IMG/VR virus record: IMGVR_UViG_3300027754_000229
Coordinates: 1 to 36,783 of that record
Reading direction: 5' to 3' (one strand)
Source: a virus
Length of the DNA: 36,783 nt
Under the pieces are notes generated by a model. That model was given only the letters and a program-made list of their open reading frames with translations. It searched no databases and had not been told where the DNA came from. Below, piece after piece: positions 23,391-31,460 of this stretch (positions are counted from its first letter, which is position 1; every line of letters starts with the position of its first letter). The position numbers and the translations under genes are program-made.

Positions 23391-24752
23391 TTATCGCCTC
23401 GCTGCCCAGATGTTGTCTACCATGTTCGGATATTTGCGCCCAGCAGCTTTGGCACGTGCCTTGGCAGCAGCCTTGTCTTTGTCACTGAGATGCTTGTGTT
23501 TTTTTACAGGATTTGGCTTGTCCCAGACGTCAGCTTCGTTCATGTCATCTAGCTGCACCGGGTCGTTATCGTCAGTGAACGCATCGCCAGTCTTGCCAGG
23601 ACCGTTAGTATCGCCTTCTGGATCCAGTGGATTCTGCAGGTATGCGTCTTGATCCTCGTCTACTTCGCCGCCTAGCTTGTCGTCAAACATGTTGCGTATC
23701 TCGCCAGATGTTTTGCCATACAAGTCCTTGACGATCTGATCACGAGTTGCAGGGTCAGCAGCACGATATGCTTTGCGCACTTGTGTTGCACTGGTCGCAG
23801 GCTTGCCTAGCACGTCAAACTCTACTGTTGGAGCAGCAATCACGTAACCGTGTTGGTCCATGGTCTTGGCATGGCTGAGGTCTACCCACTTTTGCATATA
23901 GGCAGGAGTTCCGTCTTTCTTGAGCGCAGGGCCGTCAGTGTTGAACTGGAAGCGCGGGTCTTCGTCCATGTCTTTCTGTCCAACAGCAAACACCAACACT
24001 GTGTTGTCGGGTGCGTACAGTGCCTTGATCTCATCCGCTTGGTATGGGTTCTTGACCTGCACGATCTTGTCAGCAGGTATGCCAGCAGCACGAGCCATCC
24101 TCAGCTTGTCTGCAAAATCAAACGGGCTCTTGTCAGCGTCAGTCTTGTTGCTGGTAGCAATATACACAGTGGGCCCAAACTTCTTGACTAGCTCGTCGTA
24201 CACAGACTTATGCCCGCGATGCAGCGGTTGGAAGCGTCCTGGATACAACACCAGCACCTGCGGCAAGCCTCTGGTCGGCGTTGCTTGATGCGGTGTGGCG
24301 CGATCATCAGCAGGCGATAGGTTGTCAATGGTTAGGCTCTTGGGTTCAATAACCTTGCCCTGCAAATCTCCGTCACCTTCGGCTTCCATCATCTTGAACT
24401 TCATGACTGGGCTCACAGTGTTCACCCAATCAGGTTCTCGGCTCAGCGAGTGACTGATCTCATCTGTGGCAAAACCAGCTTGCTTGGCTGCTAAGCGTAT
24501 GGTCTCTAAGTCCTGTGCAGTGTAACCGATCATGGTAAGATACTGCGTCCAAGGCTGTACCCGCCTGAAAGGAACTTCGCCTGCTGCCACAGCCCTGGCT
24601 GCAGCCATGTCGGTCATGAATCGATACTGTTGGTAACTGTTGCTGTTGTCGAGATCCTTGATCACTATCACAGGTGGCAGTGCATCGCCAATGTCACTGC
24701 CTATCTTGCCATCTAGGCTGTTAAAATTCTCAAATAGATCAGATAGTCTCAT
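23391..24752 (-). CDS. NMNAT/NadM-like nucleotidyltransferase inside a virion-type protein
   Basis: 453 aa. The N-terminal tag MRLSDLFENF is followed by a helical domain (~40-115). Then comes a cytidylyltransferase-fold domain (~164-345): VLYPGRFQPLHRGH is the nucleotide-binding HxGH-type motif and SATQVRKAYR resembles the ISSTxVR motif of nicotinamide mononucleotide adenylyltransferases. After an acidic linker, the basic C-terminal module (KHKHLSDKDKAAAKARAKAAGRKYPN) resembles DNA-binding tails of phage head proteins. MNEADVWDK and LFEN flank modules. The expected reaction is NMN + ATP to NAD, but a different substrate is possible. It overlaps the 55-aa gene upstream by 14 nt. Confidence 0.75.
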   Translation of the reverse strand: MRLSDLFENFNSLDGKIGSDIGDALPPVIVIKDLDNSNSYQQYRFMTDMAAARAVAAGEVPFRRVQPWTQYLTMIGYTAQDLETIRLAAKQAGFATDEISHSLSREPDWVNTVSPVMKFKMMEAEGDGDLQGKVIEPKSLTIDNLSPADDRATPHQATPTRGLPQVLVLYPGRFQPLHRGHKSVYDELVKKFGPTVYIATSNKTDADKSPFDFADKLRMARAAGIPADKIVQVKNPYQADEIKALYAPDNTVLVFAVGQKDMDEDPRFQFNTDGPALKKDGTPAYMQKWVDLSHAKTMDQHGYVIAAPTVEFDVLGKPATSATQVRKAYRAADPATRDQIVKDLYGKTSGEIRNMFDDKLGGEVDEDQDAYLQNPLDPEGDTNGPGKTGDAFTDDNDPVQLDDMNEADVWDKPNPVKKHKHLSDKDKAAAKARAKAAGRKYPNMVDNIWAARR

Positions 24753-24906
24753 GTGTCATAGCCTCGCTTAATTGTATGAGGCCACGAAGCTTAGGCACGC
24801 TGCTCTCGGGCATGCTATGTGGGAAGCTGGGAGGCAATCCGTCCACTGGTGCACCAACGCTGATTGCGTTCTCAAATAGGTCCCCGTATAGATCATGGAT
24901 TCGCAT
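24739..24906 (-). CDS. Small cargo-tag protein (55 aa)
   Basis: MRIHDLYGDLFENAISV repeats the start of the next protein (MRLSDLFENF) and carries L-F-E and a later L-S-E followed by Ala. The rest is Pro/Ser-rich. GGAG lies 8 nt before the ATG at 24906, favouring it over 24912, and a CATAAATA octamer lies 17 nt upstream. It overlaps the following gene by 14 nt. It could be a free scaffold or internal peptide; function unknown. Confidence 0.6.
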   Translation of the reverse strand: MRIHDLYGDLFENAISVGAPVDGLPPSFPHSMPESSVPKLRGLIQLSEAMTHETI

Positions 24907-24923
24907 AGGCATTTCTCCACAAG

Positions 24924-24931
24924 TATTTATG
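24924..24931 (-). promoter_or_regulatory. T4-late-like promoter octamer CATAAATA
   Basis: One mismatch from TATAAATA, immediately after the stop of the 1019-aa gene and before the 55-aa/NMNAT operon. Confidence 0.5.
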
Positions 24932-24933
24932 GC

Positions 24934-27900
24934 TCATTTGCCCTTGAGTATCTTGCCTACTGGCTTTGCAGTCCACATCTTACAGGACCAGTAGTTGGCC
25001 TTGGTACGCGGTCCTGGATTATCACAGTGATGGCGAGCGCGATAGTTCTTCCTACGCTTGGGATCATCGCGCTTGATGCTAAGCCCAGTGGTGTCGCCAA
25101 AGCGAACCATCTTGATGTTGCCAGACTTGGGATCGCGCACATAAACCTTGAACTTGCCACCTTCGCTGGGGCTTGTGCGTATGGGTTTGCCCAGTGACAC
25201 TGTTTTGCCTTGGTATTTTGCTTCATCGAGATCTGGTCTATCGCCTAAGCGAATGAACCCTTTGTTGTTATAGTGATGGCCCATGGGCAACTTGGTCATC
25301 AAATTTGGGTTATTGTCACCAATTTTGGCACCATATCTGATAGCATTGTTATGTGCTTTGATCGTGCGATCCAATTTTGAACCAGACATCGGTGCTGCTA
25401 GCGCATTTTTCAGTGCACCTAACATTGACTGTGCTTCGCCAAGACCAGTACTTGCAAGACCGGGAGTGTCAGAAACGTACTGGCTCGGGGGAGTATCAGT
25501 CTTGTTCTTAGGTGACGCAGCCAGTATAAATCCTGGAGTTCGCATCATCATTCGAGTGCCTTTACCAGTATACCTGCTGTGCTGGCTGATGGTAAAGATG
25601 TCATTGCCATCAGCATCCTCGTTCTCAAATTCTAACGAGTAGCGCATGTTTGGTATCAACCCAAGTTGTTTTACCATGGGCTTACCTATTGGGAAGCTGT
25701 AGGTAGGAGTATTGGGAATATCAATGTTGCGCGAACTCTTGTCGCTAGCACGGCGGAAACCCAGTTGGTCCATCTCTGTGCCAAACTTTTGATACCATTC
25801 TGGACCTGCACTGATCAGTCGCGGTTGGCCATCTGTGCCCTTTTCAAACTTGAAGAAATGCCCAGTCTTGGGATCCATGTATTCGCGAGTGAAGTCTACG
25901 TTGAAATCTATCACGTAGTTTTCGTAGTCGTCTGGGTTCAAGCTAGCACGATTGGCATCTATAGCTTTGCTAGACACATCTTCAATCGCACCATTCTGTG
26001 TCATTGCCACGCCAATATGCTGCTTGCGCGGATCATCTTTCAGTATGGCTTTGGCCACGTACTTGGGATTAGGACCAGTTAGTGCAGGCATCACCACAGG
26101 TTCCTTGCTGACCATAATAAACCATCTACCATGCGTCATATAGTCATAGCGCGGATCTTTGGTGCTGAATCCCTGTATAGCTTCATTGACCTTGTGCATG
26201 GCTGCAGGCTCTTCCAAATATTGGAAGTTCAACATCTTCAGCGTACCGTAGTCAGAGGCGTCAATGTATGATCCCAGATTCTTGAGGTAGAACGCAGCTT
26301 CTGTGTTGCCCTTGGCTGCTTCTGCTGACAGCGCCTGGCCCAACGGTGTGTTCCTAGCTGACAGATGATCCAGCGCTGCGCTTGCACCGTAACCAGTCAA
26401 TCCAACCAATGCCAATATCTTCAGCCAATTCTTTGCACCTTCGTCAAGCTCGTGGTCAGGCCTGTTCATCTCAGCTTGGTGTTGCAGCCGTTCTTGGTCC
26501 TTGGCGATCACTGCTTTGGCGCCAGCAATCAGCTCGTTGCGCTTGACAAAGTATGGACTGATGCGTATCCAACCCACGCTGCGCCATACCTTTGCCATCT
26601 GATCATCCAACCCAATTGGATCTTCCAGGTGGTATACTTCGTATGAAAGCTTCCTTACATCGTCGTCACTTTCATCTTGCTCGGCTATCCAATAACCGTC
26701 GCCCATGTCTTCTACGAGATCAAGATCCCATTTGCGCATCATGTGTGCTTCATTTAATCCCAGCACCGCCGGTGCAGGATCTTCGCTTACCAAACCTTTG
26801 ATCTTGTGCCAGTAGTCATCTGTTGGATGCCCAGCTTTGGCGGCCATGTTTTGTGCAAACTGCTTGACTGGCTTGCCTTCAACACCGCTGTGGCTCTTCA
26901 TCCACACTGCTAGCATCGCACGATCCTTGGGATCGAGACGCTTGCGCACTATATCTTCTTGCTCACCAAGGCTATCACCCATCTCGTCTAGCTTGCTAGC
27001 CACAGCGTCTTCCCAGGCACGTTGATCATCTAATCCCAGCTCGTCACCCAGGTGCACATGCTGCTGCCTCCATATGCGGCCCCACTTGCGAGGAGATTCG
27101 CGATCCAGCGCACGATTGCGGAACAGTGCAGCCCACCCTTCTGGTGTGTCTGCTTCCAACTCATCTACTAAGGAGTTCCAAGCCATTGCTACGGGACTTA
27201 CCTTGCTGCTGCTTTGTATCTTGAGGTGTTCGTGATCTGGTGCTTCATCTAACCATTGATGGGCAGTTTCATCCAGCGCCAGTATCAGGCTATTGCCGCG
27301 CAGCTCAGCTATTGGAGCGTGTATAGCACGCCCGTCTGCTAGCTCAAGTATCATGATATCGCCGATTGCTGGCTGGTTTGATACACGGTTCTCGCTCATG
27401 CTTGCCAAAGGCAGTGCCCCTGTCTGTACCTTGGCTTTGACCAGCTTGGCCTGTTGTGCTGCAGTACGATCGCTAGGCAGCACTGGTACAGTCTCTTTGG
27501 CACCTGCTGCAGCTTGCTGTGCTGCGGCTGTGGCACCAGTGCTGTTGCCAGCTATGTTTTGTTGTGCATTGTAAGCAGCGCCAGCTGCGGTGTTGCTTTG
27601 TCCTGCAGGCGTGCCAGTGGTTGGTGCCATCTTGCCCGCTTGTGGAGCATTACCTACCTGTGCAGGGTTACCACCCTGTGGCGATTGTGCAGGGTTGCTG
27701 TTAGCTACTTCGGTATCTGGATGATTTGGATCGTCCTTGCTGTCTTCTGCAACGCTGCTGCCTAGGTTCTTCATCACTTGATTTACCATGATGCTGAGAT
27801 CGCTGGTACCAAGCTCTTCGGCTCCTGCATGGAAATCTGCTATGTCATCTACAGCAGCTATGACAGCATCTAACCCGTGTGTTCGCAGCAACTTAGCTGC

Positions 27901-27993
27901 TGCACCAGTTGCCATCATCCTCTGTATTATAGCAGCACTGAGATCATCTCTGCTTATGCCCTCGTCGGCACCTAATACGTCGTCTATCTTCAT
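24934..27993 (-). CDS. 1019-aa multidomain virion-type protein with conserved C-terminal Cys/Arg module
   Basis: The order is: tag MKIDDVLGADEG; a helical domain to ~80; an Ala/Gln/Pro-rich low-complexity linker (~85-190); a small beta domain (~205-245); helical modules; a possible membrane-like helix (~524-541, KILALVGLTGYGASAALD); a mixed domain (~600-820); and a C-terminal module (~925-1007) with KVYVRDPKSGNIKMVRFGD, RKNYRARHHCDN and YWSCKMW, a module I recall as common in T4-like marine phage proteins. LDE250, LNE415, LDE518, LGE853 and LDE924 are each followed by Ala or Gly at apparent module borders, like T4 prohead protease sites. It is probably a head-internal or head-processed polyprotein. 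No enzymatic motif is recognised. Confidence 0.7.
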   Translation of the reverse strand: MKIDDVLGADEGISRDDLSAAIIQRMMATGAAAKLLRTHGLDAVIAAVDDIADFHAGAEELGTSDLSIMVNQVMKNLGSSVAEDSKDDPNHPDTEVANSNPAQSPQGGNPAQVGNAPQAGKMAPTTGTPAGQSNTAAGAAYNAQQNIAGNSTGATAAAQQAAAGAKETVPVLPSDRTAAQQAKLVKAKVQTGALPLASMSENRVSNQPAIGDIMILELADGRAIHAPIAELRGNSLILALDETAHQWLDEAPDHEHLKIQSSSKVSPVAMAWNSLVDELEADTPEGWAALFRNRALDRESPRKWGRIWRQQHVHLGDELGLDDQRAWEDAVASKLDEMGDSLGEQEDIVRKRLDPKDRAMLAVWMKSHSGVEGKPVKQFAQNMAAKAGHPTDDYWHKIKGLVSEDPAPAVLGLNEAHMMRKWDLDLVEDMGDGYWIAEQDESDDDVRKLSYEVYHLEDPIGLDDQMAKVWRSVGWIRISPYFVKRNELIAGAKAVIAKDQERLQHQAEMNRPDHELDEGAKNWLKILALVGLTGYGASAALDHLSARNTPLGQALSAEAAKGNTEAAFYLKNLGSYIDASDYGTLKMLNFQYLEEPAAMHKVNEAIQGFSTKDPRYDYMTHGRWFIMVSKEPVVMPALTGPNPKYVAKAILKDDPRKQHIGVAMTQNGAIEDVSSKAIDANRASLNPDDYENYVIDFNVDFTREYMDPKTGHFFKFEKGTDGQPRLISAGPEWYQKFGTEMDQLGFRRASDKSSRNIDIPNTPTYSFPIGKPMVKQLGLIPNMRYSLEFENEDADGNDIFTISQHSRYTGKGTRMMMRTPGFILAASPKNKTDTPPSQYVSDTPGLASTGLGEAQSMLGALKNALAAPMSGSKLDRTIKAHNNAIRYGAKIGDNNPNLMTKLPMGHHYNNKGFIRLGDRPDLDEAKYQGKTVSLGKPIRTSPSEGGKFKVYVRDPKSGNIKMVRFGDTTGLSIKRDDPKRRKNYRARHHCDNPGPRTKANYWSCKMWTAKPVGKILKGK

Positions 27994-28026
27994 GGTGATG
28001 CTGTCCTTGTTCGCTGTGCTGCTGGA

Positions 28027-28034
28027 TATTTAGC
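28027..28034 (-). promoter_or_regulatory. Weak T4-late-like octamer GCTAAATA
   Basis: Two mismatches from TATAAATA, 33 nt before the ATG of the 1019-aa gene, which has an AAGGAC ribosome binding site. Listed because the other probable virion genes have better matches at similar places. Confidence 0.3.
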
Positions 28035-28053
28035 AGTCTGACTGCGTGGTTCA

Positions 28054-28290
28054 CTACTGAAGATAATGTTCAATACTGCTAGGTATACAGATTGTTAACT
28101 TGGACTTCTGTGAGATTCTCTGTGACATGATAGCATGATTTAATACGTATCGTATGCGTGGATTAATTTGACTATATATTCTTTTATTTTTCGCTAGATC
28201 CATAGCCACAAGACGACAGTAGTGTGTCATCATGTGGCTAAAAAGGTAGAGCTTTTCGCTGAGTCTTTTCACCTGTCCATCTGTTTGCAA
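28054..28290 (-). CDS. Doubtful small ORF (78 aa)
   Basis: The frame starts at TTG (28290) or GTG 21 nt later, without a convincing ribosome binding site. The protein would be basic and helical (MTHYCRLVAMDLAKNKRIYSQINPRIRYVL). It is AT-rich and adjacent to a hairpin-rich non-coding stretch, so it could be a real small gene, a decayed one, or chance. Confidence 0.25.
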   Translation of the reverse strand: MQTDGQVKRLSEKLYLFSHMMTHYCRLVAMDLAKNKRIYSQINPRIRYVLNHAIMSQRISQKSKLTICIPSSIEHYLQ

Positions 28291-28651
28291 CTTATATTGC
28301 TATAAGCAAGGGGCTGTTACGATTGCCTCCCTTTTACGCTAAATGCTTGCCCATCTCGTCCAGTAGCCTACGGACTAACACTACCACTGGATTTCATAGA
28401 TGTGGGATTACCGTCGCTATCCCAAGTGTCAAATATAGCTTTGACTTGTCGTACTGCTGTTGTTTTTATCCTAGTGCGCAGAGCTTTTGATTTGTATCGC
28501 AGAACCGGAGGTATGTCCGGAAGCTTCGCATCCCACCATCAGTGGGTTAGTGCGCATTAGCCGTGCTGTCGCCCACGTGCATCCCTCCCCGTAGAAGGTG
28601 AGCAGTCCAATTCAACCGCCTGGACCGGCTATCGACAGTGTTCGTATAGAA
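28291..28651. other. Hairpin-rich intergenic region, candidate structured RNA
   Basis: No convincing reading frame on either strand. Local inverted repeats include TCCAGT/ACTGGA (28358-28390 area), GGGAT/ATCCC (28405-28424), CCGGA/TCCGG (28505-28520), CCCAC/GTGGG (28532-28546) and GTCCA/TGGAC (28605-28625). This density of GC-rich stems suggests a structured RNA or cis element. I could not match it to tRNA, tmRNA, RNase P RNA or a group I intron core. Direction of transcription is unclear. Confidence 0.45.
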
Positions 28652-29668
28652 TCAAGCTGTTAGATGTTCAAACAGCTTTTGGCTTGCAAGATTCTTAGCC
28701 TTGCTTTCGCACATGATATCAAAGTTGTTGTTAAAGCCAAGTGCCCAATCATTTGCAGCAGTGTTCCAATAGAAATCACTGTGCGCACGCAGCTGCTGCT
28801 TCTTATATCCTGCTGACAGCAGTGCTGCCATGTCAGGTAGTGCGGTGCTATCAAATCCTACAAGGTAGTCTTCTCGGCTGACGCTGTAGTGCATTGCAGG
28901 GCGCACTCCGCGCCAGCTGTCTTGCACACGCTGCACTCGGTCGTCGCTAGCTTGGATATACTCACCTTCGCGGATCCAATGGTGATGGATATCAAGCACG
29001 ACAGGCAAGATGTCAGCTAGCTCAAGGCAAGAATCTAGTCCCCACGAGTTTTCTTCGTTTTCGATCGTAATAGTGTTTCGGGCTTCGGGGGATAGTCTCG
29101 AGTAGGCACTGCGTATACCGGCTGGACCGGCTTTACCTGAGATGTGCACGTTGATCTTGAAGTCTTGGAAGGTCTTACCGTATCCCATCCAGCGGGCGAT
29201 ATCCGCATGATACTCAAACTCCTCTAGTGACCGGTTGACAATATCCGGATTATCGGAAGCCAAAACGGTGAACTGCCCAGGGTGCATAGACAAGCGTACA
29301 TCAAGCTCACGTGCAATCTGGCCAATGCGCGAGTACGTTCGCTCGAGCCTTGCGCGGACACTTCCATCCCGATAAAAATAAGACCAATCACTGTGAGTAT
29401 AAGCAGGCAACTGACCTGACCCAACACGTACCATCCGTAGTTCTGGGGGTAAAGATCCAACATATTCAATAAGCTTTTCCAATGCTTGAGCGTTGTGGTC
29501 TATGATGTCTGACAGCCGTTGCTCAGCAACATCACGCGGTTGATTGTTGAGCCACGTGATAGTTGTGGACTTTTCGTTGAGTGGTCGTTGCAGTTCTTCC
29601 AGCAGTTTTGCAGGCTGCGACTGATCTGGGTGCATGTATTTACATGCAAAGCCAATGCGATTAACCAT
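28652..29668 (-). CDS. uvsE: UV damage endonuclease (UvsE/UvdE family)
   Basis: 338 aa, typical for the family. The N-terminal RIGFACKY is the usual start. SMHPGQFTVL, EFEYHADIARWMG, NVHISGKAG, ITIENEENSWGL and VVLDIHHHWI are the conserved TIM-barrel segments carrying the His, Glu and Asp metal ligands. The enzyme nicks DNA 5' of cyclobutane dimers and 6-4 photoproducts, starting alternative excision repair. ATG 29668 is chosen because it gives the canonical MVNRIGFACKY start and overlaps the stop of the gene upstream. It is the last clear gene of the operon starting at 31054. Confidence 0.93.
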   Translation of the reverse strand: MVNRIGFACKYMHPDQSQPAKLLEELQRPLNEKSTTITWLNNQPRDVAEQRLSDIIDHNAQALEKLIEYVGSLPPELRMVRVGSGQLPAYTHSDWSYFYRDGSVRARLERTYSRIGQIARELDVRLSMHPGQFTVLASDNPDIVNRSLEEFEYHADIARWMGYGKTFQDFKINVHISGKAGPAGIRSAYSRLSPEARNTITIENEENSWGLDSCLELADILPVVLDIHHHWIREGEYIQASDDRVQRVQDSWRGVRPAMHYSVSREDYLVGFDSTALPDMAALLSAGYKKQQLRAHSDFYWNTAANDWALGFNNNFDIMCESKAKNLASQKLFEHLTA

Positions 29669-30080
29669 CAAACACCTGTTCATTTTCTGGACTAAACCAT
29701 GCCAGAGCTTCTTGTACGCTGTAAGATTCCCTGAGTTCTGCGAACATGTTCTCGTCGCGCTTGCGCATCCATTTGCTCAACTGGCTGAGATAGCGACCAG
29801 CAGGATCACCGTCAAAGTGACTCATATATGCATCCCAGTTGACATTGCCAAATGCACCAAGCCTATAAGCACGCACAGCTTCGTTGTAGGCCATCTGTTT
29901 CATCTTGGGACTGGGATGCTGGGCGTTCCATATCATGCTCATGCACAGCAGTGCGCTGGCTCGCACCATAGCTATACCTTGCCAGTAGACCAAATGGCTA
30001 TCGCTGCGCGGATGATATGCACACGCAGGTGTGAGGCTCAACCGGCTCCAAGTGCTTAGCGTTTCATGTGTAGTCATCAT
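29661..30080 (-). CDS. Hypothetical protein (139 aa)
   Basis: Not recognised. It is helical, with many Met, Trp and Tyr (MVRASALLCMSMIWNAQHPSPKMKQMAYNEAVRAYRL), soluble and mildly basic. The start ATG is placed within the end of the preceding frame (17-nt overlap), and its own stop overlaps the uvsE start, so it is tightly coupled in the repair operon. It lies between a nucleotidyltransferase-fold protein and UvsE, so a nucleic-acid role is possible. Confidence 0.55.
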   Translation of the reverse strand: MMTTHETLSTWSRLSLTPACAYHPRSDSHLVYWQGIAMVRASALLCMSMIWNAQHPSPKMKQMAYNEAVRAYRLGAFGNVNWDAYMSHFDGDPAGRYLSQLSKWMRKRDENMFAELRESYSVQEALAWFSPENEQVFDG

Positions 30081-30705
30081 CACCTGCTGACCAGTTAAGG
30101 GTTGTTGCTGCAAAGATCGTGTTGAGCTCTAGCTCAGTTGGTTCGTAGCCATAGACCCAATACTTGACCAGGCGCTTGGCACTACCTGCACTTAGCTTGT
30201 TGAACCTCAAGCGCTTGTGTGCTACATCTCGTGCAAAATGCTCGCTGGTCCAGATGCGTTTTCCGTCTGTGGCAATCTGGCACACAGTGATGTCAAAGTC
30301 GTCAATGATAGACTCTGGCGTTTCGTAGAACTCTCGCTTGATCAGCTGCACCTTGTAGTTTTGGCTTGACGTGTGCCCTGCCAGACGCTTGGCCATCGTA
30401 TATGTTACAGCATTATCAGTGGTGTGTCGCTCGCTCACGATCCATGTGGGATTTGGACTTGGCGGTTGGTAATTGAATGACGCAGTATGAGAGTTGTCAT
30501 ACAACTTGCTCAGCCGATCATTCAGCTTTTCGTACACTCGTTTGCCGCGAAAAAACAAGTCGATATCACTGTCACAGGGCTTGCCCTGATACCAGTTCAG
30601 CACAGTGCCGCCAGCGATCCAAAAGTGATCGTCGTAGTATACCAAGCTGGAGATATAGTCAATGATAGGACGATCTAGGTTGTGCACGATGCCAGCACTG
30701 CTCAT
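30064..30705 (-). CDS. Nucleotidyltransferase-fold protein (Pol-beta-like)
   Basis: IAGGTVLNWYQGKPCDSDIDLFF is the GG-x(9-13)-DxD signature of the polymerase-beta-like nucleotidyltransferase superfamily: Gly-Gly for the triphosphate and two Asp (DSDID) for metals. DDFDITVCQI could supply the third Asp. At 213 aa it is of the size of minimal NTases. The substrate may be RNA ends, a protein or a small molecule. Its ATG overlaps the stop upstream. In an operon with UvsE and near DNA and RNA ligases, an end-processing role would be plausible. Confidence 0.65.
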   Translation of the reverse strand: MSSAGIVHNLDRPIIDYISSLVYYDDHFWIAGGTVLNWYQGKPCDSDIDLFFRGKRVYEKLNDRLSKLYDNSHTASFNYQPPSPNPTWIVSERHTTDNAVTYTMAKRLAGHTSSQNYKVQLIKREFYETPESIIDDFDITVCQIATDGKRIWTSEHFARDVAHKRLRFNKLSAGSAKRLVKYWVYGYEPTELELNTIFAATTLNWSAGDDDYT

Positions 30706-30905
30706 TCAATGGTCTCCATCACTTCGCCGCTGGCATAATACGAATCGCTGTAGTCGCTGCTCTTGGCTTCCCACCAATCCTCATACTTGTCTTTGGCGTG
30801 CTCAGCAGTGTCAGCAACGACCAAGCGCAGGTCTTCGAACGTATGAGTATCACCCATGTAGGGAGTATGGCGAACACGACCTTTGACCAAGAAATAAGTC
30901 TTCAC
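30702..30905 (-). CDS. Hypothetical small protein (67 aa)
   Basis: Not recognised. The GTG start overlaps the stop of the 50-aa membrane protein gene. The sequence begins as a beta-hairpin (KTYFLVKGRVRHTP), then LRLVVADTAEHAKDKYEDWWEA, the pattern of small alpha/beta domains that occur as single-copy phage proteins. It is acidic and Tyr/Ser-rich at the end. Confidence 0.55.
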   Translation of the reverse strand: MKTYFLVKGRVRHTPYMGDTHTFEDLRLVVADTAEHAKDKYEDWWEAKSSDYSDSYYASGEVMETIE

Positions 30906-31054
30906 ATCAAGTACCTCTCAACGATCTTTTCAACTACCAAGTAGTAGCCCCACAGCGGGATAATCACAGCAAAGAACGTGCTCCAAAAGCCTTTAGCAAG
31001 CACGATACCTGCTAACCAAGCAACGATTAGTACTAATTGTATCAAGTGTTTCAT
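30902..31054 (-). CDS. Small membrane protein (50 aa)
   Basis: First gene of the repair operon. IQLVLIVAWLAGIVLAKGFW and FFAVIIPLWGYYLVVEKIV form two hydrophobic segments, with a basic N-terminus. The ATG at 31054 is preferred; an in-frame ATG at 31075 lies at about +1 of the promoter. The stop TGA overlaps the GTG of the next gene. Function unknown. Confidence 0.6.
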   Translation of the reverse strand: MKHLIQLVLIVAWLAGIVLAKGFWSTFFAVIIPLWGYYLVVEKIVERYLM

Positions 31055-31081
31055 TGCATCATCCACTGTTCTCATATGCTC

Positions 31082-31109
31082 ACTATAGCAGGTATTAGGA
31101 TTCTGTCAA
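31082..31109 (-). promoter_or_regulatory. sigma70-like promoter of the uvsE operon (TTGACA / 16 nt / TATAGT)
   Basis: Minus-strand TTGACA (31104-31109) and TATAGT (31082-31087), TGC-extended, spacer 16 nt. The -35 box overlaps the stop codon of the upstream gene. Confidence 0.8.
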
Positions 31110-31456
31110 GCGATTAGTGGCGGTTCTTCTGTGCGCACGATCATTGCTTGCCAGTGCGCCCAGACTTTGAACGCATCGTCGTTGTGATCTAGATAAAACA
31201 CCACGTGGTCATTGTAGCTGTCTACGCTGGCAAACCTCACTACTACGTCTCCCACCAGTTCGCGCTCAAACCAACGTCGCATGGCAATCATGCTGTCGCG
31301 TGTAAAGTCTGCGTGATGCGTTGAAAACCAATAGGCCCAAGGCCAAAAGCGATTGGGCCAAGGCGGATCGCGTTGATCAAACCTGATCCATTCTTCTGGC
31401 ATGATCCACAACGCACTGTTGGCATCTAGCGTGTCGAGATCGATCCAGCGTGCCAT
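31106..31456 (-). CDS. Hypothetical Trp-rich protein (116 aa)
   Basis: Not recognised. It is notable for ten or more Trp residues (PPWPNRFWPWAYWF) and many Asp. A beta-like VVVRFASVDSYNDHVVFYL segment precedes a final helix. There is no membrane segment. It is the last gene of the ligase operon, 4 nt after the preceding stop. Confidence 0.55.
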   Translation of the reverse strand: MARWIDLDTLDANSALWIMPEEWIRFDQRDPPWPNRFWPWAYWFSTHHADFTRDSMIAMRRWFERELVGDVVVRFASVDSYNDHVVFYLDHNDDAFKVWAHWQAMIVRTEEPPLIA

Positions 31457-31460
31457 GTTG

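Noticed and set aside
24934-25226. Antisense and alternative-frame ORFs inside the large virion-type genes
   Set aside because: They lack ribosome binding sites and recognisable motifs, and lie wholly inside well-supported genes.
28291-28651. tmRNA, tRNA, RNase P RNA or group I intron
   Set aside because: A GGGGCTG stretch and a TTCAA segment recall tmRNA, but no matching acceptor stem, CCA end or tag frame is found. No cloverleaf, RNase P core or intron P7 elements could be drawn.
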